Source: a virus. Taken from it: 35,509 bases of DNA. The stretch's first letter is position 1. The number at the start of each line of letters is the position of its first letter. Location: positions 1-35,509 of IMG/VR virus record IMGVR_UViG_3300014050_000074; one strand, 5' to 3'. The notes beneath the pieces are model-generated. The model did no database searches. It was given only the letters and a program-made list of their open reading frames with translations, and had not been told where the DNA came from. This document shows positions 29,727-35,316 of the stretch, one piece after another. Both the position numbers and the translations under genes were made by a program.

Positions 29727-30766
29727 AGCGCGTGGGCTAACTTCACGCCAAACTCGTACGCACTGGAGCACTTGCAGTTCCATTTGCGCAGGGACTTGTT
29801 AATGCGCGAGTCCGGGTCTTTCTTGGTCTTTGCGCCAGTCTCGTGCTTCTTCATGCCACACATCCGGGAGCAAAACGAGTTCTGACGCTTGGCCCGGTCG
29901 CCCTTGGGATTACTCTCGGTCACCGGGGCTTTGAGATTTCCACCCGTCGCTTTGTTGTAGCTGGCGCGGCCCTTGGCATTGAGCCCGCCTTCTTCATTCT
30001 TGCCCGCAGCCCGTTGCCACGCAGGTGTGCCAGCCAGTTTTTCGCCGCCCATGCCCTTCGCTGTGCCGAACGACGCATTGCCATTGATATCCCCCGACGA
30101 GGAGATCGCGCCGAAGGAGTTAATCGGATTGGCGTTGGGAGAACTACCACCACCGACAGGCGGTAACTGGCCAGAGGCGCCGGGTGTGCCCATGTTCGCC
30201 GGCTGTGTGGCTTGCGCGGGCTGAGCAGGCGCTTGGGGAGCTTGTGGCTGCATGCCCATGGGGAGTGGCGTACCCATCGCGGGCATGGCGTATCGTTTAA
30301 TTCCGGCGTTGGCAGGGACCATGGCGGCTTCGCGGGCCTCCATTTCGGCCCTTTCGTTCTCTAAAGCCTGCATGATGGGCTGCGACAAAACAGCGGAAAG
30401 TTTCGCCATGATGCTATTTATGCCATTTCCCTGCATATTTGACTTATTTTCGTGCCCGCAGCTTTTGCCCTCTGTTTTGACGACCTGCGGAGGATTTTCG
30501 CCCGCTTCTGTAGGCTTGTCGCTATGGGGCTGGGTGATTCTGACCTCTGTAACACCCGCTTTTTTACAGATTTTGTCGTAAATACTTAGCGCCAAAGAGC
30601 TTGCGGCGGATTGTTTATCAGTTGTTTCTTTACTTTCAGACTTGTCTTTGTCGGATACGTACATGGGGAGCTTCTTTTTGGTTGGATACTCGTGTGCCCA
30701 GCGTTTCGCGATGTCTGGATGCGCAGCCCAGAGAAACCGACGCTGTTTTTCTGAGCGAAAGGGCAT
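29714..30766 (-). CDS. Multi-motif putative virion protein (PFRSEKQRRF / DUF6321-like / C-terminal YEFG)
   Basis: The ATG at 30766 gives MPFRSEKQRRFLWAAHPDIAKRWAHEYP, a motif repeatedly seen at the start of phage structural proteins. A Gln/Pro/Ala-rich linker (about 150-205) follows. Near residues 270-335, GGLNAKGRASYNKATGGNL ... NSFCSRMCGMKKHETGAKTKKDP match the pattern I recall as DUF6321 from giant viruses and large phages. The last 16 residues (SAYEFGVKLAHALISK) repeat the YEFG tag, here at the C-terminus. The ribosome site is weak. Frames starting further upstream would run into the divergent thioredoxin gene. Confidence 0.6.
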   Translation of the reverse strand: MPFRSEKQRRFLWAAHPDIAKRWAHEYPTKKKLPMYVSDKDKSESKETTDKQSAASSLALSIYDKICKKAGVTEVRITQPHSDKPTEAGENPPQVVKTEGKSCGHENKSNMQGNGINSIMAKLSAVLSQPIMQALENERAEMEAREAAMVPANAGIKRYAMPAMGTPLPMGMQPQAPQAPAQPAQATQPANMGTPGASGQLPPVGGGSSPNANPINSFGAISSSGDINGNASFGTAKGMGGEKLAGTPAWQRAAGKNEEGGLNAKGRASYNKATGGNLKAPVTESNPKGDRAKRQNSFCSRMCGMKKHETGAKTKKDPDSRINKSLRKWNCKCSSAYEFGVKLAHALISK

Positions 30767-30854
30767 TGGCGTAGCTCGTGTGGATGGCGCCGCGGCTGTT
30801 CCCAAGCTGAATACGCCTATTTTGCCACAAGGGGCGTGAGAAGAAAAGGGCGCA

Positions 30855-30872
30855 TCGGGTGTCTGGTATAGT
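30855..30872 (+). promoter_or_regulatory. Possible extended -10 promoter for the thioredoxin gene
   Basis: The divergent spacer (30767-30929) contains TGGTATAGT at about 30864-30872, an extended -10 sequence without a good -35 box, 57 nt before the plus-strand start. It does not match the 42-nt phage motif. A GTCG/CGAC hairpin lies just before the GGAGG ribosome site of the gene. Confidence 0.4.
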
Positions 30873-30929
30873 GAGAAGGTGTTTTGACCCACTACATCTG
30901 TCGTCTTTGGGGGCGACAAGGAGGGCGCC

Positions 30930-31259
30930 ATGCGGTTCGTGATAATTTTACTGGTGTGGCTGGTGTGCGTATTGAGTCTGGGGAAGGCTGCGGCTGAGAG
31001 TGTGTTAATGTTCTCGGCGGACTGGTGTAAATACTGCCAATTAGCCAAAAAAGACATGCTGGAGAACGCCGACGAAGTAGATACGTGGGCGGTGGAAGTT
31101 ATTGATACGGATGTTTCGAAAGAGTTGGTGAAAGAGTACGGCGTGAAGAGCTTACCGACGTTTATTTATCTAAACGACGCCGGGGAAGAGCTGGATCGGC
31201 AGGTTGGCTACAAGGGCTACCGCCAGTTGAAGCGCTGGGTTGAGAAGAATAAGCGCTGA
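30930..31259 (+). CDS. Exported thioredoxin-fold protein
   Basis: This is the only convincing plus-strand gene. AAGGAGG precedes the ATG. A signal peptide (FVIILLVWLVCVLSLGKAAAE, cut near 22) leads to FSADWCKYCQLAKKDM, with the active-site Cys33-x-x-Cys36, and the cis-proline loop KSLPTFIY (Pro76). At 109 residues it is a bare thioredoxin domain. It should work as a disulfide exchanger outside the cytoplasm, perhaps for the Cys-containing exported phage proteins (trypsin-like protease, CxxC protein at 1372). This link is inference. Confidence 0.8.
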   Translation: MRFVIILLVWLVCVLSLGKAAAESVLMFSADWCKYCQLAKKDMLENADEVDTWAVEVIDTDVSKELVKEYGVKSLPTFIYLNDAGEELDRQVGYKGYRQLKRWVEKNKR

Positions 31260-31264
31260 TAGCT

Positions 31265-31307
31265 AAAAAAAGCGCACGCAGGGTCAGGGTGCGATACCTG
31301 CGTGCGC
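31265..31307 (-). terminator. Intrinsic terminator
   Basis: On the minus strand an 11-bp stem (GCGCACGCAGG at 31297-31307 with 31272-31282) is followed by seven Ts and AGCTATC. It ends the transcript of the gene at 31314-31538 and faces the 3' end of the thioredoxin gene, keeping the two convergent transcripts apart. Confidence 0.85.
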
Positions 31308-31313
31308 CTCCGC

Positions 31314-31538
31314 TTACGGGGCCGAGAGGGTTGTCCACTCGGCGTCGTAAGTCTGTTCCAACGGATTGATGATCCGGGGCTTGGGCTCCGGGGCAGGCTT
31401 CAAGACCTGCAGCTGGGTCGGCGTCACGGGCTGTTGCCAGCGCGCCGTGAACTCCTCCCAGCCTTCGGGCGGTCGGCACTTGTCCGACGCCCAACCCAGA
31501 AACGCCAAGCCACCAAACAGCGCAAGAGCCGTGGCCAT
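31314..31538 (-). CDS. Small membrane-anchored protein (74 aa)
   Basis: GAAAGGAA lies before the ATG at 31538. The N-terminus (MATALALFGGLAFLGWASDK) is a signal anchor or transmembrane segment. The rest is Pro/Trp-rich with an extended tail (PAPEPKPRIINPLEQTYDAEW). It is the single gene of a unit with its own 42-nt promoter, leader hairpins (GACGGA/TCCGTC and GGCGTA/TACGCC) and terminator, which implies strong or separately timed expression. The family is unknown. Confidence 0.65.
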   Translation of the reverse strand: MATALALFGGLAFLGWASDKCRPPEGWEEFTARWQQPVTPTQLQVLKPAPEPKPRIINPLEQTYDAEWTTLSAP

Positions 31539-31600
31539 ATTATTTCCTTTCTATAAAGCGGACGGAGCACTGGCGTAGTAATTTTTGGCTTACGCCTATC

Positions 31601-31642
31601 CGTCACTAAATATGACCGGAAACAGGGCCGAATTTAGCTAGT
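31601..31642 (-). promoter_or_regulatory. Phage-type promoter, copy 3
   Basis: TAGCTAAAT, 19 nt, TATTTA and GTGACG align without gaps to the other copies. It drives the gene at 31314-31538, about 65 nt downstream. The TAG stop of the 26-codon gene at 31638-31718 is positions 3-5 of the motif. Confidence 0.7.
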
Positions 31643-31718
31643 CCCAGATAATGATATCCATGCCCATCTCGGCGTCGTCTTCGTCGTACTCGGTCCAGAT
31701 GGTGAAAGGCGCGGCCAT
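31638..31718 (-). CDS. Tiny acidic protein (26 aa)
   Basis: GGAG lies 6 nt before the ATG at 31716-31718. The peptide (MAAPFTIWTEYDEDDAEMGM and six more residues) is strongly acidic. The stop TAG is part of promoter copy 3. The upstream region is a dense set of inverted repeats. Tiny acidic phage peptides often inhibit host nucleic-acid enzymes, but nothing here proves that; coding is supported only by the ribosome site and position. Confidence 0.45.
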   Translation of the reverse strand: MAAPFTIWTEYDEDDAEMGMDIIIWD

Positions 31719-31762
31719 GGCTGGGTCTCCAAGAAGGGGTGTTTAAGCCCCGCCATTGTACC

Positions 31763-31778
31763 GTTTTGTTAACAAAAC
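31763..31778. repeat. Perfect 16-bp palindrome
   Basis: GTTTTGTTAACAAAAC reads identically on both strands. It lies 36 nt from the nested inverted repeat and 45 nt upstream of the tiny acidic gene. It could be a dimeric regulator operator; a second inverted repeat CTGTAAGA/TCTTACAG lies between the two. Confidence 0.6.
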
Positions 31779-31813
31779 CCATTCTGTAAGAAATACGCGT
31801 AAGACAATCTTAC

Positions 31814-31914
31814 AGCTATTTGACGTAACATATTGATGCGCAAAGACTTACGGCAAACAGGAATTAGTTGCTTGTCTTAAGTGCTTGCGCGACAGCTACT
31901 TACGTCAAATAGCT
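31814..31914. repeat. Nested long inverted repeat (hairpin of about 100 nt)
   Basis: Perfect 15-bp arms AGCTATTTGACGTAA (31814-31828) and TTACGTCAAATAGCT (31900-31914) enclose an imperfect second hairpin (GCGCAA with TTGCGC, then ACTTA with TAAGT and a short AGCA/TTGC stem). The arm at 31914 abuts the T-tract of the terminator at 31915. The region is AT-rich for this genome. It may be a replication origin, an operator array or a small folded RNA. Confidence 0.65.
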
Positions 31915-31970
31915 AAAAAAATCCTGCACGGCTGGTCCCGAAAGACCGACCGCGGCGTCTGCACTGCAGG
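31915..31970 (-). terminator. Intrinsic terminator closing the large RNA
   Basis: The stem CCTGCA...TGCAGG (31965-31970 with 31923-31928) contains an inner GGTC-TTTCGG-GACC hairpin and is followed by TTTTTTTAGCTAT on the minus strand. It ends the region read from promoter copy 4. Confidence 0.8.
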
Positions 31971-32366
31971 AGCAACCCTGCAGCCGTACGCCTCCGATGT
32001 GGCGGACTTGGCAGTCCGAGCCCCGTGTGCGGATTAGACACGTAGGGGCTTTGTGGTGCGTCCTCGGGCTGCAGCGTTCCTTGGGAACGGCTTACGGCAA
32101 CCTGTAACACACACTATCCACGTAGCGCTCCTGACGATAAAGACGTTTCAGGAGAGCCAATGCGTCGGCGCTCTAAAGCAGCACACCGACGGCAGAGAAT
32201 TCGCGCGCAATGAGAGGCGCGTTCCCAGACCACGTTGCCATGGTCGCAGCACACACTATTACGGAGTGTTACTGCCGTGGCGCCTCCGTGTGGTGTTGTG
32301 CAGTACACCGGGCGTCCACAGCAGGCCGAAGTTTCATCGGCACCCTACTTATTAACGTGGCAGGTT
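31915..32366 (-). ncRNA. Candidate large structured RNA (about 450 nt)
   Basis: No gene of quality exists here on either strand. The minus strand folds into many nested hairpins: CTGCAGG/CCTGCAG (7 bp), CGGACT-GCCA-AGTCCG, CGTTCC-CAA-GGAACG, CTCCTG/CAGGAG with inner ACG/CGT, GTCGG/CCGAC, and GACCATG-GCAA-CGTGGTC with a GNRA loop (32228-32245). AACCTG (32361-32366) pairs with CAGGTT (32099-32104), closing about 270 nt. It ends in the intrinsic terminator. Size and style recall the ornate phage RNAs GOLLD and ROOL, but I do not recognise their conserved parts. Confidence 0.5.
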
Positions 32367-32395
32367 CCCACAGCGTTATGACCAACCATCAACCG

Positions 32396-32422
32396 CCGCT
32401 GGCCGTCACACTCGGCCAGCGG
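32396..32422 (-). other. 9-bp stem-loop after the small Cys-containing gene
   Basis: CCGCTGGCC/GGCCAGCGG with a 9-nt loop begins 10 nt after the stop of the gene at 32432-32655. It has no T-tract, so it may stop or slow degradation from the 3' side or be the 5' edge of the structured RNA. Confidence 0.6.
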
Positions 32423-32431
32423 TGAATCGCG

Positions 32432-32655
32432 CTAGGCGACCTTCTCGAACTCGGCGTCGATAACCGTATAGCTATCGAAGTCGTCGTTCAGGATCGCCGC
32501 TTCTGCCGGGATGCACTCGCAGACGCCCAGTTCAAGGCCGCAGTGCAGGCAGTGTTCAATATCGACATCAGCTGGCGTGATCACGAGCACAAGCATCATG
32601 TCACGGTAGTCGTCCACATTGACCTTCACTGCCGGGTTGTTGCGAAGCTGAGCCA
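32432..32655 (-). CDS. Small acidic protein with a CxxC/CxC cluster (74 aa)
   Basis: AAGGAGG 8 nt before the ATG at 32655 decides the start. After a hydrophobic strand (MMLVLVITPADVD) comes CLHCGLELGVCEC (about 41-53), a possible zinc site of four Cys, then an acidic tail (DDFDSYTVIDAEFEKVA). It is the first gene after promoter copy 4 and has a leader of about 170 nt. Zinc binding and a regulatory role are inferred. Confidence 0.65.
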
Positions 32656-32833
32656 TTATCTCGTCCTCCTTGAAGAGAAATAAAACAACCGCCGTCTCGT
32701 GGCGGCACAACGCTAATGGTCTCTCGCCATTAGACGGCCCCACCTATCACCGGGCAGGGGGTACGGCGAGGGGTGCTATAACTTCATGCGTAAGGCCAGT
32801 GCAATAGGCACTGCCGCGGCAAGAGCTATAGGT
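32656..32833 (-). promoter_or_regulatory. Long structured 5' leader (about 175 nt)
   Basis: Between promoter copy 4 and the ATG at 32655 the minus strand has hairpins CAGTGC/GCACTG, CTAATGG/CCATTAG and CCGCC/GGCGG, the last followed by TTGTTTTATTT just before the ribosome site. The final hairpin plus T-rich run could attenuate transcription. No known riboswitch aptamer is recognised. Confidence 0.45.
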
Positions 32834-32875
32834 CCTCAATAGATATGCCGTGTTTTTGGCAGATATTTAGCTATG
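32834..32875 (-). promoter_or_regulatory. Phage-type promoter, copy 4
   Basis: TAGCTAAAT, 19 nt, TATCTA and TTGAGG align gaplessly with copies 1-3 (the most divergent copy). It stands 13 nt after the T-tract of the terminator at 32888 and reads into the small gene at 32432-32655 and the structured RNA. Confidence 0.65.
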
Positions 32876-32887
32876 GCGCGGATAGCT

Positions 32888-32923
32888 AAAAAAAGCCGGC
32901 AAGGAAGCGCATCCCTGCCGGCT
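32888..32923 (-). terminator. Intrinsic terminator
   Basis: AGCCGGCA/TGCCGGCT (32916-32923 with 32894-32901) forms an 8-bp stem followed on the minus strand by a seven-T tract and AGCTATC. It ends the structured RNA at 32985-33333. Confidence 0.85.
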
Positions 32924-32984
32924 TTACGGAGTTAACGAGATCCGCGCTCGTGCCGAAGCGACCAATCGGCCGCCAAAAGATTCG

Positions 32985-33333
32985 TTAGCACAAGAAACGC
33001 TCGTGAGGACAGGTATCACTACCCACCTACGCCCTGCAGCCGTTTGTTAGGTCACGGACAGATGCACGTTGTACGGACGCGCGTCTTTGTTATTTAAAAC
33101 TAGCCCGGCAGGTCTTTCACCTGCACCACCCGCTCCCCTAGCCATAATGTAGTGTAGTCGAGTGGAGTCACTTGGAATAGCCACGAGGCCCGGGCGGGGC
33201 TGCCCGCTATTCCGCCATCTACCCTAACGGTTCCTGCAAAACATTTCACGAAAGCTGCTCGTTGTTTCAGCCCTCTGCATGCACCTAGAGATAGGTTCAT
33301 ACACATGCTTCTCACGAGCGTTTCTTGTGCCAA
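32985..33333 (-). ncRNA. Candidate structured RNA closed by a perfect 20-bp helix
   Basis: GCACAAGAAACGCTCGTGAG at 32988-33007 is the exact reverse complement of 33311-33330, so a minus-strand transcript folds the 303 nt between them into a closed domain. Inside are GGAATAGC/GCTATTCC (33174-33181 with 33206-33213, with an inner GGGC/GCCC), GCATG/CATGC with ACCT/AGGT (33277-33308) and GCAGGT/ACCTGC (33108-33124). An intrinsic terminator follows 65 nt later. A 98-codon frame in the region has no ribosome site and no protein-like features. This looks like a new ornate phage RNA. Confidence 0.6.
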
Positions 33334-33359
33334 CGCGGGTATTGTAACACCCGAATGCG

Positions 33360-33644
33360 CTACGTCAACGTGTCGATATAGTGCTGCGTAGAGCACACAT
33401 ACCGCGTGACGATATCCTCGGCTTCACTGCCCGGGCAGCGCTTGTCCATTTCTTGAACAAGGTTGCCCATCGACCTGCGAATATTTAACAGTGCGCGCCG
33501 AAGCTGTTTTAACTCAACCTCGGCGTCTGTCTTATACCGCGTCCCTGCGCTCGTCGTCACCATCGGTTCCAGCGCCTCCTTCTTGTGTACCACTTCGTCC
33601 CACCATTGGTTGTTCCACTTCACTGCTGTCTTGCTCGCCGGCAT
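33360..33644 (-). CDS. Hypothetical helical protein (94 aa)
   Basis: The protein is helical and charged, with RRALLNIRRSMGNLVQEMDKRCP in the centre and two Cys residues. Its first 113 nt overlap the end of the gene at 33532-33825 in another frame, which is longer than usual for this genome; one of the two ends may therefore be wrong. No family is recognised. It is the last gene before the structured RNA. Confidence 0.5.
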   Translation of the reverse strand: MPASKTAVKWNNQWWDEVVHKKEALEPMVTTSAGTRYKTDAEVELKQLRRALLNIRRSMGNLVQEMDKRCPGSEAEDIVTRYVCSTQHYIDTLT

Positions 33645-33825
33645 TCTGATACGCGATTAACAACGCGTCCTTGAGGGTGTCAATCAGGGTGTTTGCGCAC
33701 GTGTCTACGACTTTACGCTGATACTCCAGCTTGTCAATCGTTTCGCGCAGCTCGTCTCTGGTTTTCACCAGCGTTTCGGCGAGTTTGAGCAGTCCTTGCG
33801 CCATCGCTATCGACAAGTTATCCAC
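33532..33825 (-). CDS. Hypothetical coiled-coil protein (97 aa)
   Basis: The GTG at 33823-33825 is chosen because AAAGGAG lies 5 nt upstream; the frame opens earlier, overlapping the preceding gene. Residues 10-50 are a long amphipathic helix (LLKLAETLVKTRDELRETIDKLEYQRK). The C-terminal 30 residues, polar and Gly/Asp-rich, lie in the overlap with the gene at 33360. The function is unknown. Confidence 0.55.
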   Translation of the reverse strand: MDNLSIAMAQGLLKLAETLVKTRDELRETIDKLEYQRKVVDTCANTLIDTLKDALLIAYQNAGEQDSSEVEQPMVGRSGTQEGGAGTDGDDERRDAV

Positions 33826-33835
33826 GGGTTCTCCT

Positions 33836-34135
33836 TTACCGCAGGTCATCGAACGAATCTTTCAGGCCAATGGCGCGATCGCCTAGATAGCGCGCCACAC
33901 GATCCATGACTTCGACAATGCTTTGGTTTTCGTGTACTCGCCGGGCCTCCGTCGGCGAGTATGCACCAAAGCACGTGACTTTCAGCATGATCGGCGCATG
34001 CTCCGCATCAATATCGCATTCGGTCACCTCAATCGACTCGATGTGACCCATCTGATTGCCGATCATGCCGTCAGACAAAGCGTAATCGCAGGCGTCTCGC
34101 AACGCATGCACGAACCAGCGAAGATTGCTGTCCAT
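33836..34135 (-). CDS. Hypothetical protein (99 aa)
   Basis: A small alpha/beta protein: an N-terminal helix (LRWFVHALRDACDYAL), a beta pair (HIESIEVTECDIDAEHAPIMLKVTCFG) and a C-terminal helix. No catalytic or metal motif is evident. It begins 1 nt after the upstream stop and ends about 10 nt before the next start, so it belongs to the same operon. Confidence 0.55.
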   Translation of the reverse strand: MDSNLRWFVHALRDACDYALSDGMIGNQMGHIESIEVTECDIDAEHAPIMLKVTCFGAYSPTEARRVHENQSIVEVMDRVARYLGDRAIGLKDSFDDLR

Positions 34136-34136
34136 A

Positions 34137-34427
34137 TCAGCCAGCCTCCTTCGCCGACACGCGGGGATTCGCGCTCTCCTCCAACTCGTACCGCACGTCT
34201 CGCCACTTCTCCAGCAGCATGAGCGCGAGCGGCGAGTCGGGGCTGAGCCGAATCAGGAACTCCTCGATCTCCGGCATCAGCGCCGCGAACGCCAAGATCT
34301 TCCCGTCCACGCTGGCCGTGTTGTTGATCTCCAACACGTCCGAGTTCCGCTTCGGGCAGTGCAGCCAGCCGCGGAGATGATGCGGACCGGGCTGGCTGTT
34401 GATCGGCTTCAGAACGGCCTCGTACAT
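34137..34427 (-). CDS. Hypothetical protein (96 aa)
   Basis: AGGAG lies before the ATG at 34427. The first half has short strands (AVLKPINS, LRGWLHCPKRNSDVLEINN) and the second half helices (LMPEIEEFLIRL, LALMLLEKWRDVRYELEES). It is not recognised. The high GC and clear ribosome site support coding. Confidence 0.6.
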   Translation of the reverse strand: MYEAVLKPINSQPGPHHLRGWLHCPKRNSDVLEINNTASVDGKILAFAALMPEIEEFLIRLSPDSPLALMLLEKWRDVRYELEESANPRVSAKEAG

Positions 34428-34451
34428 GAAACGCTCCTTTGAGGGTGAAAG

Positions 34452-35105
34452 TTAATCCTTGAGACCACCAATCGCCTTTTGAACATGCTCCGGCAGGACA
34501 CAAAACTTCAGGCGGTTAATTGCCTTGTAGTCGTAGTTCTTGTCCTTGGTGTCGGAGTAGTTCAGAAACCACAGGAACGGTTGCACTGTCCACTGCGCCA
34601 ACAGCCGACCGTTCTCGCGCAATTGCTTCAGGTGTGTAAACACGCCCTCGCGGCCGTCAAAATCCCCGGCCCAAACGTGATTGTTTTCGGGTTCGTGGCC
34701 ATAGTCGCCCGAAGACCTGACACGCCACGCCACTTCAGTGCTCGCAGGCACCCAGTTGTAGTACACCTTCGCCGTGTTCACGCTTTTCCGGTCGTAGGAT
34801 TCCGTCGTGAGCAACAGCCCGTCAGGATGCCACCAGATCTCGTAAACATCGTTTCGGTCGCCGTGGGTTTCGTGGTACACCTTCTCGAACCCGTGTCGCT
34901 CTACCACCCGCACGTACTCGGCGTACGGCATGCGGAAGTGCGTATCACCAAGCACGCTGAATACGTCTTCCTTTTGCGCTGACAGGTGTTGCAGCAGGAC
35001 GAAACCCAGCGCGCTGGCCTCTTTGCCGGGGCCGACTTCTTTCTCTGCTTCGTGCAGCGGATCAAACTTCTGCAGTTTCAGTGCGTGTTCTTCAAGCGCG
35101 TTCAC
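34452..35105 (-). CDS. Hypothetical protein (217 aa)
   Basis: The start is a GTG with GGAG 6 nt upstream. The N-terminal 60 residues are helical and acidic; the rest is rich in aromatics and beta strands (YEIWWHPDGLLLTTESYDR; AKVYYNWVPAS; HVWAGDFDGREG; WTVQPFLWFLNYSD). No signal peptide or known catalytic motif is seen. The strand-rich WW-type pattern could be a ligand-binding domain; I do not recognise the family. Confidence 0.6.
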   Translation of the reverse strand: MNALEEHALKLQKFDPLHEAEKEVGPGKEASALGFVLLQHLSAQKEDVFSVLGDTHFRMPYAEYVRVVERHGFEKVYHETHGDRNDVYEIWWHPDGLLLTTESYDRKSVNTAKVYYNWVPASTEVAWRVRSSGDYGHEPENNHVWAGDFDGREGVFTHLKQLRENGRLLAQWTVQPFLWFLNYSDTKDKNYDYKAINRLKFCVLPEHVQKAIGGLKD

Positions 35106-35116
35106 AGAATGCTCCT

Positions 35117-35314
35117 TCAGGGGTAAATGGGGTAAAGCTTTTCATCGAACTTCACGAACGACGGCAACCCGTGTTCGTTTGGCAGCCGAGCCGCCGGGTC
35201 ATCAACGACACGATCGTCGACTTTTACGCGACCCTCAACGATCACGCGCCGGGCCACGGACGTGTCGATGTTGGCGCACTGTGACAACACATCAACCAGC
35301 GACATCGTAGCCAT
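35117..35314 (-). CDS. Small S4-like RNA-binding protein
   Basis: The ATG at 35314 has GGGA 6 nt upstream; an earlier GTG in frame would overlap the preceding gene. SLVDVLSQCANIDTSVARRVIVEGRVKVDDRVVDDPAARL (about residues 4-43, in part) follows the S4 domain pattern (helix, ARRxIxxGxVxVDxxxVxDP) of tRNA synthetases and pseudouridine synthases, here alone in 65 residues. Binding of structured RNA is expected; the ornate RNAs nearby are plausible but unproven targets. Confidence 0.55.
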   Translation of the reverse strand: MATMSLVDVLSQCANIDTSVARRVIVEGRVKVDDRVVDDPAARLPNEHGLPSFVKFDEKLYPIYP

Positions 35315-35316
35315 GA

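Noticed and set aside
32041-32355. Plus-strand open frames of 70-100 codons
   Set aside because: They cross many perfect stems of the minus-strand RNA candidate and have no start signals.
32985-33330. Insertion sequence bounded by 20-bp inverted repeats
   Set aside because: The 303-nt interior codes for no transposase and no target-site duplication is seen (flanks differ). A MITE cannot be fully excluded, but nested hairpins and the following terminator favour an RNA.
31740-33360. CRISPR array
   Set aside because: Repeats here are inverted and single-copy, not regularly spaced direct repeats; no cas gene is nearby.
33100-33396. A 98-codon minus-strand open frame
   Set aside because: It lies inside the region closed by the perfect 20-bp helix, has no ribosome site, and its translation has no protein-like pattern; the region is better explained as structured RNA.
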